A stretch of DNA of 64,000 nt from Ophiura sarsii (GCA_035610835.1 CM069455.1:18055874-18119873); one strand, 5' to 3'. Shown: positions 44,165 to 56,779, numbered from the stretch's first letter. Numbers and translations are program-made. Notes: generated from the sequence alone by a model not told the origin.

Positions 44165-44393
44165 CAGGGTTGTCTCCACGCTGGTCGGCGCCGGTCGGGT
44201 GTAGCCGGCACTCACGCTGGCCGACCGGCACTAAAAAAAATTAAAAAATAATGTGGCAGGAACCCCCAAATAGGCCAAATTGCATTACAAAAATCCTAAA
44301 AAAAAACCTAAGCAGGCCTCTGGACCCCGCGCCGTGATCCGCTCGCCATCAGTAAAATTAGCCGGCACTCAAATTGCCCTGGAGACAACCCTG
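44165..44393. mobile_element. hAT MITE with 8-bp duplication
   Basis: Ends CAGGGTTGTCTCCA and TGGAGACAACCCTG with the exact direct repeat TTCCTATT at 44157-44164 and 44394-44401. The interior is GC-rich with GCCGGCACTCA repeats. Confidence 0.9.
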
Positions 44394-44605
44394 TTCCTAT
44401 TTAAGGCATATTTCATCATAAAGCATTCCGTAGGGGCGTGTTCACTTGTGCACAGTTGCTGTCGAAACAGGAAACACTGTAAACGGCGTTAACACAGCAT
44501 CAGACCATGGAATTCACTCAGAAAATAAACTGTCCTGGCACCAGGACAGCTTATTTCAAAATCTGGTTTTTAAGTAATTAGGAAGATTGCTCTGTAACTT
44601 AGGAG

Positions 44606-44702
44606 TAATTCTGTTATACCCTCCACAGGGTATTCATAGTGCGTGATTTTTAAGAACGACGCATACTAACCAATGTTGATGTGATGGGTATAACAGAACT
44701 TA
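44606..44702. mobile_element. 97-bp MITE with TAATTCTGTTATACCC ends
   Basis: Inverted TAATTCTGTTATACCC ends with a conserved core GTGATTTTTAAGAAC. Same family as 49350-49445 and 57371-57465. Confidence 0.85.
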
Positions 44703-44861
44703 TTAAGGTATTTTATTTTCATGGTTATAAATGTAAGTTGACCAAAAAAAATGCATTTCTAGGAAACAAATCACAGGTAGGGGCATTCCATGAAAAAGAT
44801 CACATAATATGCCTTTAATTGTGTACTTACGCTAGCGCATTAGAATCACACGCACGGTTAC

Positions 44862-45376
44862 AGCCCGGGGGGTCAGTGAACATACCAAGCGGGTACGCAT
44901 CCGCGTCCATAAAAAACGTCGAAAAGGGTCCAGATTTCACCACACGACGTCATCGACGTCTTTCTGAAAAAGGAGTACTTTTTAGGGGATATCGCACTTT
45001 AGGGTATCCATTACAGCATGGAGGTATCGACGTTTAGGGGTACTAATTGTTGTACGTGTGACTTTTCAATAAAAACATGCGAAATGTTGAAAAAAATCTT
45101 CAATATTTTCCTACTTTGATTGCTACATCATGCATATCACATGCATATCTGTATGAATGTCACATGATTATGAATTAAGATTATTTTAATCATTACTATA
45201 TTTCACCATTTAGGGGTGCATTATTGAGTGTTGGTAACGTCGTTTAGGGTAGGGTTTGTATGTGTTACGCCATTTAGAGGTATCAAAATAATGTTCTGGT
45301 TTACGCCATTTGGGGTTTCAGAGGTGCTTGGATGCGCATGTGTACCCACTTGGTATGTTCACTGACCCCCCGGGGG
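44862..45376. mobile_element. 0.5-kb inverted-repeat element
   Basis: Arms of about 43 bp contain CCCGGGGGGTCAGTGAACAT and ACCAAG.GGGTAC. The interior repeats CGTTTAGGGGTA-like words. Apparently non-autonomous. Confidence 0.75.
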
Positions 45377-45858
45377 TTATAGGGTGCGATAATTGAAATA
45401 CGCTATGAGGTCACTGCACAGAGTTAGATGAATGAATTGGAGAATGTAATTGATAATCATGTACTTAACAGCCAAAGTCCCTGTATGATACCGTAGTGAC
45501 AAGAACTATGTATTTAAAGCAGTGTTATCTAGTATGTATTCACTAGACCAGGAGGCTTAGTTCAGTGTGTGTGCGTTATGACATCTTTTGTTACAGTAAA
45601 TACTTGTTATTTATATGAATTGTAAGTAAGTTAGCCAAAGAGAAAAGGATATCTTATATTTTGCAGGATGTATCAAAAATAAAGAGATTAATGTAAGTGT
45701 GTTACGTATCTGCCAAATAATATGCAAGTAAAAGCTTGTGAGAAAAACAGTGCAGCTAAAATTAATGATTTGACATTTCTTTACAAATCCAAAATTTACT
45801 CACTATTATCGACATTTCACATCTACCTTGTCTGGTTGTTTCTTCAGGAATAATGTTT

Positions 45859-46248
45859 GGATCCAGAGTCACTTCTGGTGTTTCTAGAATCCAGAATCAC
45901 TTCCGGTGTTTCTGGAATTCAGATTCACTTCCGGTGTTTCTAGAGTTCAGATTCACTCTCGGTGTTTCTAGAATCCAGAATCACTTCCGGTGTTTCTGGA
46001 ATTCAGATTCACTTCCGGTGTTTCTAGAGTTCAGATTCACTCTCGGTGTTTCTAGAATCCAGAATCACTTCCGGTGTTTCTAGAATCCACATTCACTTCC
46101 GGTGTTTCTAGAGTTCAGAATCACTTCCGGTGTTTCTCGAATCCAGATTCACTTCCGGTGTTTCTAGAGTCAAGATTCACTTCTGGTGTTTCTAGAATCC
46201 AGAATCACTTCTGGTGTTTCTGGAAACACCGGAAGTGATTCTGGATCC
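45859..46248. repeat. 28-bp minisatellite with 84-bp higher-order unit and inverted end
   Basis: About 13 units of TCTAGAATCCAGAATCACTT plus CCGGTGTT. Three unit variants repeat in order as an 84-bp unit. The array starts GGATCCAGAGTCACTT and ends with the inverse AAGTGATTCTGGATCC. Confidence 0.95.
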
Positions 46249-46259
46249 AATACATTTCT

Positions 46260-47190
46260 GAAGAAATAACCAGAAAGGTCTGTTGTGAAACATCGATAAT
46301 TACTAGTGAGTACATTTCCGATTTTTGAAAGAATTTTTAAATTATTCGTTGTAAATTTCAATCCTAATGAATTTGCTCAAACAAGTACAACTACAACTCT
46401 GCATATGATGCCATTGATTTTTGATACAAACTGTAGGCAAATTTAAATATTCCTTTCCAATTTTGTTTGATACACTCTGTTATCATCATATTTCCATTAT
46501 ATAAAATACCAAGTTTTTCATGGTTTTTGTTTGATTTAAACATTTGTAGCAGATTATATTGAATCAGAAGTACACTATTTGTTTTCTTATAACAATGATA
46601 CCCAAATGCAATTGGGTCAATATCTGCGGGACAAGCTGATTTGTTTCTCGTGAATTTAAGCGAAAATTGACAGTACATGATTTGTTAATTTTGTGCATGT
46701 AGAGTTTCTTCTTAGGCCAAAACAAACAAAAAAAGGTTGTTTGTCCATTTCCGACCTACCCTTATTTTGAAAACTGACAAAAAAGTATTTACTATACAAA
46801 TAAATACTTACCCTAATTTTGAAAATTACAGAAAAAGTTTTTTTTCATAGAATTTTGCTTTGCGGAAATACACTAAAATATTTGTTTGAACTGTTTCTTT
46901 ACTCTTCTAAACTGTTTTAAAACACAAATGAAGTGATTTAATAGTAAACTATTCGCATACGCATCTTATTTAGCAATTATACACCTTTTAATGTGATTTA
47001 TAATTATTTTATGGGATATATGGGCGAACAAACAATTATATTTTTTTGGCCGTATAGTCAAAATACATATTGCGCAAAATTGTCAACAAAGTTGTCTAAT
47101 TTGCAGAATATTTCCATTCACAAAATGTGTGAATATCTATACAGCATTATATATTAGGCAAGGTTGAGGATGGTATGCTTATATCTGGTC
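46260..47190. other. intergenic, nothing recognised
   Basis: AT-rich; short ORFs only, with no protein similarity that I recognise. Confidence 0.4.
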
Positions 47191-47215
47191 ATAGTCAATG
47201 ATTCTGATTTGTGAC

Positions 47216-47398
47216 CCCCTGAGAACTACCTGCCGATTGGTCAGAAAGATGAATACATCATTTATTACACCAATGAGAGACATTGTTAGAATAATTGTAT
47301 CCCTGATAAAGATTGGAGTGAAATATTTTAGAAGCAGTATTTCAATTGGTTATTTAAATGAGTATATCTTGAAATTAACCAATCATAAACACGGTTAG
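47216..47398. repeat. GATTGG/CCAAT dispersed repeat
   Basis: Shares GAGACATTGTTAGAATAA and GAGTATATCTTGAAATTAAC with 58215-58380, and has opposed ATTGGT and ACCAAT words. Confidence 0.7.
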
Positions 47399-47578
47399 AA
47401 AGGATCAGATGCAATGAGTACTCCAAAACCAAGGCTAGTGAGAAATTCATCATACCAAAGAAGTATTATTAGATTAAATTGAAACGTTACATTCCAAGGT
47501 ATTTTAAGTAATTATTCAAAACTTACCTTTCACCTGGATCTTTTTGGTTATTTAAAAAAAATTTTTATACAACCAGAG

Positions 47579-47640
47579 GTACTGGCTACGGGGCCTATCA
47601 TCCCGAACGTGAAGGGTGATAGGCCCGTAGTCAGTACCAA
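47579..47640. repeat. perfect-like short hairpin
   Basis: GGTACTGGCTACGGG-CCTATCA pairs with TGATAGGCCCGTAGTCAGTACC. A second hairpin, TAGGGAAATAGT/ACTATTTCCCTA, lies at 47727-47755. Confidence 0.6.
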
Positions 47641-47986
47641 GGGAAAATAGTGTGCCCTAAATTGCCCCGATCATACCATGTAGTATTTGTTTATAACACC
47701 TCACTGTGACTTTGGGGATGAGGCTGTAGGGAAATAGTCAAAACTATTTCCCTACCGAAATATCACTTGTAATAGGAATTGGCCAATGAATTGGCATGAT
47801 TAGTTTATGAATATTTATGAGGTGTAATAATGTATGTTATTTCAATTGCTAAGAATTCTGCGTATCCAGAATTACATAGACCCATGAGGCAAAGACAAAG
47901 TTTGAATAATGAGAATAATGGTATTGTTTAAATCAGTACCTGTGTTATAGTGGTGTGACATAAACATGTCTGTTAGTGTCAGCTAA

Positions 47987-48329
47987 TACACTCGTCAAAA
48001 GAAGTTCCTTGCCACTTAAATTAAATTAATATTTAATAGAATATATATAATTATATATATAATTGTATATCAAAATAAGCAGAAAGTAATCCTCTAACAG
48101 CTTAACATGGAATTTAGACATGATCACTCATGCATGGCAGATCCCATTCACTTGACAATGGCAAGAAGATTGCTAAAAATTGGATAATCCCTCCATTCAA
48201 ATTTCATACAGACATGATAGAGAATTATTGTCTGCTTATTTTGACATGCATTTGTTTAATTTATATTAAATATTTATGTGAAATATTTGAACTTCAATGA
48301 GTGGCAAGGAACTTCTTTTGACGAGTGTA
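47987..48329. mobile_element. 343-bp TA-flanked MITE, probably Tc1-related
   Basis: Ends TACACTCGTCAAAAGAAGTT and inverse, TA-flanked. The TACACTCG start and CAAAAGA match the ends of the Tc1 element at 29083-31094. Confidence 0.8.
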
Positions 48330-48706
48330 TAACACAGGAACAGTCTAAAAACAATACCTTTTATTCACTACTTTATGATCAACTCCAAGTATTTAATTGG
48401 GCTCATTATTCATGTATTTGGCAACATTTATCAAAGCGGTTAACCGAGTTGGAAAATCAAGTCCAGTTTAAAGTATCCTTTTAACAATTTTATCCGTTAG
48501 TAACCCTTCGTCGCATAACGTAACCTCGTACGCATGATTTAGCCTTCAATATTTTGGAACAAGCCCATGTCCGGCACTGTCTGTGTCAAGCATAACACAC
48601 CCTCATGTGCATTGCCATTGTGTTGCATTGTGAATGGCGTGCTATTTTGGTTCGGAACAAACTCTAGAGCACTTTTTATATTCTTAATTAGCCCAATTGT
48701 GCTCCT

Positions 48707-48955
48707 TTTAACACTTTCCACGCGCCAGGCGTCTGCAGACGACACTCCAAAATTTAACAAAATGTTTCAAAAATGTCACAATTATTGAATTTTATTACCA
48801 TATTTGGAATCACCACGAGAAATGCATTGAAATGAGTACAAACATGCCTATTATTGGTTCATTAATCTTTGAGATAGACTTTGAAAAATTAGGTTTCTGA
48901 AAAATCTGTTTTGTGTTTATGGTAAAACTAATACTAGCCGCGTGAAAAGTGTTAA
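48707..48955. mobile_element. TTAACACTTTCCACG-family MITE, full length
   Basis: TTAACACTTTCCACGCG at the left and CGCGTGAAAAGTGTTAA at the right, flanked by TTAA. Best complete copy of the family in this window. Confidence 0.8.
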
Positions 48956-49349
48956 TAGTTACTACATTGTTCTAACCAGTACTTTATCATAAAGGGCTCC
49001 ACCTATTTCCCTGCTGAGCGTGACTGGCTCGGAGCCAACTATTACAAATATATTGGCTTTTCCATTCCACTCCATTCACCCCATGATATAAAATGCCTGA
49101 AATTGTATAACGCATATTCCATGAATCTTCCAAAGGGGTGGTGTCAGATCGATGGAATAGTCCCATGGAGCGTACAAAGGTAGACTGAGTCCAGAGAGAT
49201 ATAATGCAAGACATGGTGTAATGTACAGCATACTTTTAAAATAGCAAAGTACAAAAAAAAATTGTAACAATAAGGCTATATTAAAAAAATATTTTGTCTC
49301 AAAGCTCCCGCGCGCGTTAGTTAATTGGTGCGCGTTAGAAGAAAAGGCA

Positions 49350-49445
49350 TAATTCTGTTATACCCTTCGCACCAACATCGGTTAGTATACGTGTTCTTAA
49401 AAATCACGCACTATGAATACCCCTGTGAAGGGTATAACAGAATTA
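49350..49445. mobile_element. 96-bp MITE with TAATTCTGTTATACCC ends
   Basis: Same family as 44606-44702. Followed by an AAGAAG tract and an AT dinucleotide run at 49480-49500. Confidence 0.85.
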
Positions 49446-50037
49446 CTCCGAAGAAAAAGAAGAAGAAGAAGAAAGAAAAATATATATATATATATATATC
49501 CCAGTTTCACAGATTTTTCAGATTTTCATTGATCACATCATTTTAAATACAAAAGGTCGCTTTTACAAGGATTTCAATATTTTATATTTATAAAAATAAT
49601 AAAAAAGCATTCCGCATTAGGTTTTGAAAAACTGAAGAGCTTTGAGACAAAAGATTTTTTTTAATATAGCCTAAGAAAAATCATGATACAAGATATGGGC
49701 ATTCAATCACATATTCATTTGTTTATGTCGCCATCAAAAAGAAAATGATCTTCACCTTGAGATCATCATCAAAGGGTATGATTCACAGGGGGAAAATACT
49801 TGTTTACAATGGTTAAGGGGTCATTTTTATTCTTTGAAAATCAGCTATAAGGCAACAAAAACAAAACATATTCTTCGGGGCCGACCGACCCACTTTTTTC
49901 TAATGTTTTTTAATATTTTTAGAACATTTCTGATTCCCTACTTGCTTGTTTATCTATTTGTCCGAATGTGCGCTATGTACATCATACACACTTGTCCTCT
50001 GCGCTGTACCTGCTTATGATGCATGGGCCAGCACACA

Positions 50038-50423
50038 TTAAAGGGGCATTGAGAGATGTAACGATATACTAAATGAGTAAAGAATGTAAAGATAATCATC
50101 AACATAGCCCAAATCCAAAATGTCATACAATTCCGACATCGCCTTCATGCCAAAATAAGCAAATAACGGCACTTCCGGGTTGAGATTTGCCGCGAAAGTC
50201 TGTGAGTAAAACGATGCATAACTTCTGAATTCAGCACCTGAGTTTCGATATGATCATATCGAAACTAAGAAAATCATGAAATTTGATATGATAAACGGCG
50301 AATGTTGGTAAACTGTTTCAGATGGTAGTTAGTATATGCCTAAGTATTACTTTGATGCAAACAAACTGATTTCCAGGATAATTGAGGGCGCACTCCCATA
50401 CGTATCTCTCAATGCCCCTTTAA
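50038..50423. mobile_element. TTAA-flanked MITE with AGGGGCATTGAGAGAT ends
   Basis: TTAAAGGGGCATTGAGAGAT and its inverse at 50404-50423. The interior has the palindromic TTCGATATGATCATATCGAA. Confidence 0.8.
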
Positions 50424-50653
50424 CCAAAACCAAAACAACATGACAGCAGGGATTGTTTTTGTGCAAAGAAATATGAAGCCTCGCAATTCTTGCCAATTTG
50501 GAACCGATTCAACTATAGTGCGTGTTCACAGAGAACATTACTTACTGCTATTGCCAAACATTCCTCATGGTCTAGTGGGCACACATACCTACCCCATTGT
50601 TCTGATAACAAACAGTGATTATATGTAACTAATATTGTTGGCTCAAAATCAAA

Positions 50654-50910
50654 ATTGAGACCTGTCACCACAAAATGAGCGTTAAGTCGCCAATGTGCAT
50701 TAGGAGATATGGTCCAATGAACATGCCAAAAATCAATAGAAAACAAAGACATTTTGCAACTTCAATTTAATTGCTGACAGGGAAAACATTGAGCAATTAT
50801 TACATGTTACATATCATTTTAAAGCTTGTTTCCTGAGTATTATGAATCTGGACAAACCTCAAAACTAAGTTTTCCGACTTAACGCTCATTTTGTGATGAC
50901 AGGTCTCAAT
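50654..50910. mobile_element. 257-bp MITE with ATTGAGACCTGTCA ends
   Basis: 36-bp inverted ends containing ACAAAATGAGCGTTAAGTCG and its inverse. Non-coding. Confidence 0.8.
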
Positions 50911-50930
50911 TGTGACTACGTCTGATGGAT

Positions 50931-51185
50931 CACGAGGCCCGTGAAACTTGATTCCCAGTTCCTTGTCCTTTTGCCAATGTTATGATTTTGAGTTTCACGA
51001 GGCCAATGATACTGAATACCCAGTTCCCTGCCCTTTTGCCAATGTTATGATTTTGAGTTTCACGAGGCCCATGATACTTGATTCCCAGTTCCCTGTCCTT
51101 TTGCCAATGTTATGATTTTGAGTTTCACGAGGCCCATGATACTTGATTCCCAGTTCCCTGCACTTTTGCCAATGTTACGATTTTG
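50931..51185. repeat. 65-bp minisatellite, four units
   Basis: Units of TTTCACGAGGCCCATGATAC ... TTTTGCCAATGTTATGATTT, beginning at 50931, 50996, 51061 and 51126. Confidence 0.9.
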
Positions 51186-51189
51186 TTGG

Positions 51190-52795
51190 CACATCTGCCG
51201 TTGTTAAATCTGAAAACAATTGAATATTTTTGCAAAATGTTATTGTGCATTGTCTTGCTTGGAAACCTTTGACCTCATAAATGGGAATAAACACTTAACT
51301 ATGTATCATTAACAGCCTGCAGCTTATCCATAGTGCAACAGTTCATGAAAGAATTAAGTTCATGTAACAAGACATTTTGCTGTAGTATCAGATGAATAAT
51401 AACTCCCCAATTGTTTTTATTTTGGACATTATGCCAGACTATAAAAAGGCAGGAAATAAGTCTTCATGGTTAAGTCAACCTATTATCATTTAAAATATTT
51501 CACAAAATGATATTTTGTCCAGAACACGATTCCTTTATTGTTCCCTTACCAACAGTGTATCAAAATAGCCCCATTAAGTGACTAATTCAATAAAATTGGC
51601 AACACACTTGTGTTCACCCAGAGCTTGTACATGGGGGTATCTGTCACAGTGTAACTGAACCCACTTTGTTGGAAAGTTCACATCCATTGAATGTGGAACA
51701 AAACCTTTCTTAAGCGGTGGAGGGATGGAAGAAGGGGCCCCTGGAGACACTTGTATATAAATGTTGATATTATGCTCGGGCATAAAGTTTCAGAATGGTG
51801 GATTATATGTGATGTGATCAAGCAAAATGAGTCCGGAAGTCGAAAATATCTCATTTTAAGTTGTCTCTCTCATGGACTTTTCTTATAAGTCCATGGTTTT
51901 CTACTTTATTATAAAAGTTTAGCAAAAGCTACATTTTGCAGAAAATCACATTACAAATGGACACCTAATGCCAAAGATATGAGCTATCAAAGGGTTTTCA
52001 ACAATGGAAAACAAAATTAAATCAATCCTTTGCTTGGTTATATCTCAGAATCAATATTCCTGACTTTGGACTCACTTAGGTTGATCGCATCGCATATATT
52101 TTCAAATAGTCAACAATAACAAGTTATTTTCTTGTCACCTTGAGATGCCCTACTTCAGCCAAATTTCCTTTCTCATCTCTCGACATTTTTTTAAGCACTA
52201 AACAAGTATTTCCTCAGTTATGCTCAGAAACATTCACTTCAATTTTTGCTTTTTTACAGGCCTTTCTTTTAAAAAACACTCTTTTTACACTTTTTTGTGT
52301 GAATGCACGATATCCACTTTTAAATACGAGTGCACAGCCCCTTCTCCCTGGGACATTGAAAGTTCATCAAAGGAATGTTCCATGTTTTATGTTCCATGTT
52401 TTACTAAACACACTATAGGAATGTGAAGCAGTGGTGGGAATTACAAGTTTGATAGAATTTGTACCAGAACAATAGGCAACTTATTCAACCATGGGGGTTT
52501 TCCCCCAATTATGTCCCTGTATGATAGCATAATTGTGATGCAGTACATTAAAAGGGGATTTTGCGGCTGTGTGTTTTTCAAGATATAGACGGAAACAGAA
52601 CAAAAATGATATGAATTTAGGAGTCATTTTCACTCGTAAAATCTGAATGCCTTGATCAATTTTGTGTCATTTTAAAGCTTAGAAAATGCTCTTAGAGCAC
52701 ACATAATATACTCAAAATTGCCTTCACCTGCAAAGCCCCCCTTGACGTTATGTGTCACAATTTTGCGTGTATTCTGCAATTTCTACTTATGTTAT
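51190..52795. other. intergenic, nothing recognised
   Basis: AT-rich, with short unrelated ORFs. No repeat structure beyond simple runs was seen. Confidence 0.4.
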
Positions 52796-52976
52796 CTAGG
52801 GTGATTCAAGTAAAGTTTACCCATTTGTTGACAGCCGCTTTCACCAAATTTCTAACAAAAACTCTGACCTAAAACTCTCTTGCATTTTTTATGAGCAGTG
52901 AATGTATTAAGAGTTTAGAAAATCGGTGAAAATAATGATGGTCAAAAGATGGGTAACTTTTTTAAATCACCCTGTA
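52796..52976. mobile_element. 180-bp MITE with AGGGTGATT ends
   Basis: AGGGTGATTCAAGTAAAGTT followed by TACCCAT, mirrored imperfectly by ATGGGTAAC and AAATCACCCT. Confidence 0.65.
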
Positions 52977-53294
52977 TAGTCTCAGTTGGTGTGTTTTACA
53001 ATGACATAGTGTAGTAGATGTTGGTTAATGCCTGATTATCCTTACCATGAGAAATTAAGTAATGAGATTATTTTAACATGTGCAATAATATATAACTACT
53101 ATATAATTTGTGTTGGGCATTGATTTGTACAATTATTAATACTATATAGTAACTGTGTAATAATTTGTAAATAATTAATTTAATTACTATGTAGTTTTGT
53201 TTTATAAATTTGCTGCTATACAAAGGTGTATGTGGATGTGTGTGTAATGTTAGATTGTTATCCTGTTAACCTCGCCAGACATTAATGCCCCTCT

Positions 53295-53880
53295 AACAAT
53301 GCCTCTGATTGGTTAGTTATAATGTTATTACCACTAGAGTAACCAATGAAAATGGTGCTTATAAATGTGTGTGCACCGAATCCCTCTGCATATCTTACAG
53401 GTCATCTGATTGGTTGGTTATTGAAATTATATTACCACCATAGTAACCATTAAAAACAATGTTTTATAGAACTGAATCCCTTCATCCTTAGTACCTTTCT
53501 AAAAGTGCCTATGATTGGGTTTCATAATCATATCACCACAAAAACAACCAATCGAAACTATGCTTCTGGATTTATTTAGCATTGAATTCCCTTCTTCTGC
53601 ACTTTCTTTGTAACAGTGCATCTGATTGGTTACATACATGATATTACCACCAGAGTAACCAATCAAATATGTGTTTTTAGTTTTTTTCTCTATCAACTCC
53701 CATATAGTTCTGATTGGCTCTTTATTTTGAACCCAATTCACAATAGCTTATAGATGTAATGCACTTCTTCAACTGAATCTCCCTTTATCCAAACTACCTT
53801 TCATATAGTGTTTGTGATTGGTTTAATTCCTAGTAGGTACCTATTTGTGGCCAATCAGAATCATTGTGAGAGGAAAGCCT
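53295..53880. repeat. six-unit array of about 104 bp with opposed CCAAT words
   Basis: TGATTGG words recur at 53307, 53408, 53513, 53624, 53712 and 53816. Most are paired with a downstream TAACCAAT or ACCAATC. Units also share ACTGAATCCCTT and ATTACCACCA.GTAACC. Confidence 0.8.
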
Positions 53881-54003
53881 GATAATTTGGCAGTTATTGT
53901 CTGTATTACGGTTAACAGCAATTACTAATATGCATATCATGTAGTAAAATGTACAAATACATAAGGGAAAGGGTGCTATTTCAGGTTTTGTTTCATTCTA
54001 AAT

Positions 54004-54479
54004 CAGTTCGGCGGAACTCCAAATTCGGATACGTATCAGAATTCGGATATCCATATCCGATTTACGATACGGAGGGTATCCGAATTCGGATGCTCAATTT
54101 CCTCAAATGTTGTTTTGCGATTGGCGCACTCACCTAATTGACGGCGCAGACTGATAAGTACATGAGGTAATTCTTCCTTGTATAAACTATAAATTTACCT
54201 GTGAAAAATTCATTTCCATCTGTGTAAATTCCATAAAACAGCAGAAAACACCATATTTCGGCTAAAATTAGATGAAAAAAAATAAAAAATCCGTAAACAT
54301 GTAGCTCTCATGTGCTGCCTTCAAGCATCATGACATGGCCGGCCAAACATGACATAACATGGCCGGTCAAACAACATTTTGAGTATCCGAATTCGGATAC
54401 CCTCATCGTAAATCGGATATGGATATCCGAATTCTGATACGTATCCGAATTTGGAGTTCCGCCGGACTGAAATGGTGAA
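54004..54479. mobile_element. foldback MITE with TCCGAATTCGGAT words
   Basis: Arms of about 95 bp: CAGTTCGGCGGAACTCCAAA at the left and its near-inverse at the right, full of ATCCGAATTCGGAT palindromes. A duplicated ACATGGCCGG.CAAAC lies in the loop. Confidence 0.85.
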
Positions 54480-56090
54480 AAATTGAAATGTTGTATTAGT
54501 CTACTTAAAACATATTAACCAAAGGGGGGGGGGGGGGCACTATGTGTCATTAAAAAGAAATAGAAAGGAAACAGTGGATGATCACACTGGTATCTTTGGT
54601 ACGAATCCCATTTTCGGCAGCCAGGTGCTAAGCATTGGTTTCCAGTTTCCAATACGATTTATTCTGTTAAAATATACTATTGGGTTCCAAATTGTTGGTT
54701 CCTTTCATCTCCAGGCTGGAAACGAGATTCCTTTGGTACTTGGTGTAATAGGTCACACAACTGCAAATTGCACACAAAGTTTCAACCACTGTGACCTATG
54801 CTCTTTATTTTTTGGGGAATTTGTTTATCCCCCCCCCCCCCCCAATTGTTTTCACAGCTGATATGGTTCTTTCTGGAACCACTGACCTAGTATTAGGCAT
54901 TTCAGTACTTATTTGAAAGCATTTTAAAACAAATAATGGTTATGATATTTTGCTTTCATTATAATTTCTGAATATCTAGCAGTGTAATTATTATATTTTA
55001 GGTATTCAAGAGAGATTTACCTCAAGTTTTGTTTAGATATACAGATATTTAAGTAGTGTTTTTTATTATTTTATTTTTTTGGAGATATTTTAAGAGATCC
55101 GTAACACAAGTCGTTTTGCATGAGAAGAAATTTTTGTGTTCAATTTGATTAATTTAATTATTGTTTTAACAAGCTTAATTATTTGATTACAAATCAATTA
55201 ATTTCAATTTCAAGACTAGTAAAATGTCTTAAAATGTGTGGATTTGTCTATATTTTCATAAATAACAATTAGCTCAATTGCGCCAAAAATGTTTTTGCAT
55301 TCCCACCACGAGTAGTAGTTCAGGTCAAGTGTTGCGGTAATAATATAAGGAATAGTATTCATGCAGAACTGTGGGAATATTTTTATATGACATGTATCGT
55401 ATCATTATATGGCTAAGAAAATTGTAAGGTATTTCTGGCTAAGTGCCAAACATAGAAATCCAATACCCGTTGCGATTGCTGCTATTTTTAGCTGCTACTC
55501 TTTTCCTATCTTAATTTTTTTTTTTTTCCTGAAAAATACAAGCAATTGAGACACTAAATACACTTGTTTTTGCCCAGTTTTGTATGGAACAGAAGTATTC
55601 CTAATCCTGGGTTGAGCCTAAGACAATATTTCTCCCCCTCAATTTCTGAGCCAAAATTGAGATGTATGGGTGTTTCATGAGTTAGACTCGTTTTAAGACT
55701 CTATTACGAAATAAAGCTGTCTAATCTTTTAATCCTTTAACACAGATTTTGTGTAAGACTAATTATGTGCAGTCTTACACAAAGGATAAACTCAAAATGT
55801 AATTAAGATTTTGTCTGCATCATTGAAGGTCTGTGACCTGGGCCCTGTTTCATAAAACTTCAAGATCTTCTTAAAGTTGGATTTAAGAAGAACAGATTCT
55901 TAAATTGTTGGATTAAAAAAATCTGAAATCTTGAACTTAAGTTCTGAAGATTCTTATCTTCTGATTCATGAAACAACTTATGAAGAATATCCTTCGTAAG
56001 TTCCTTCTAAACTTAAGAAGAGATCTTAAGTTACAAAGGAATTTGTGTTAATCACAGTTTTTATCAGTTACCTATGAAGAACTGAAAGGC
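54480..56090. other. intergenic, little recognised
   Basis: A 105-codon ORF starting at 54544 reads through low-complexity sequence with no relatives I recognise. From 55840 to 56040 a TTTCATAAAACTTC / GAAGT..TTCATGAAAC stretch is weakly mirrored and may be an old MITE. Confidence 0.4.
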
Positions 56091-56094
56091 ATAC

Positions 56095-56223
56095 TATGTG
56101 ATCTTTTCCAGGGGGCTCCCTCTATTCATGATTTTGTTTTAGAAAGTAGATTTTCTTGCTGAGTTACAGAGCGATACAATTCCTAATTACTTCAAAATCA
56201 TGGTTTTAGAGTGAATTTAGAGT
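56095..56223. mobile_element. half of a foldback MITE
   Basis: Left half of the 42657 family from AAAGGCATACTATGTGATCT to GTGAATTTAGAGT. The matching right half is absent. Confidence 0.75.
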
Positions 56224-56779
56224 CCTTCCGCGCGCCACTTGGACTGATGCAATGCGCCACAAGTGGCGCGCGCGCCACCATTTGAGAAGGCCTGCTCTAT
56301 ATCATGTTAGCTGCTCCATAATAATAAATGCTGCAACAGCTCCACATTTCACAGCTTATTCAGCCGTTCGGGAACATGCATGTGTCTATTAGGGGGCAGC
56401 AAACGAGATATTGCCCCATCAAAATCACCACAGTTACTGTAAAGCATAATTATGTTACTTATAATGTTATCCTGAAGGACGGTATATAATGAAAGAAACA
56501 ATTAAGTATTCAAAGTGAATAATCGCATATGTGACCCGTCACATCAAAATGGACATGTTGGTGGCCCGAATCAAATCCGAGTTATTGGTATGACTTGAAA
56601 GAGCACATTTTAAGCTTTAAAATGATACCATGGTGAAGGTAATCGGACTTTGTAAACACAAGATATGAATTGCAGAAGCATGTTTTTTTTCTATTATTTT
56701 CTTTATATTTCACAGAATATATTGGCCTCTATCTCTAAACTATGTTTGCCGACAACATGTCCTTTTTGACGCGACTGGT

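Larger units (their letters stand above)
43995..44818. mobile_element. foldback MITE carrying two younger MITEs
   Basis: Ends TAATATTATGTGATC and GATCACATAATATGCCTTTA belong to the 42657 family. Interrupted at 44165-44393 and 44606-44702. Confidence 0.75.

Noticed and set aside
45853..46083. 76-codon ORF with SRIQNHFRCFWNS repeats
   Set aside because: Translation of the 28-bp minisatellite, whose 84-bp higher-order unit is divisible by three.
53295..53880. CRISPR-like spacing of CCAAT units
   Set aside because: The whole 104-bp unit is repeated, not a short repeat with unique spacers.
54544..54861. 105-codon ORF as a gene
   Set aside because: Ends in a poly-C tract, lacks similarity to a known family and has no splice or promoter context.
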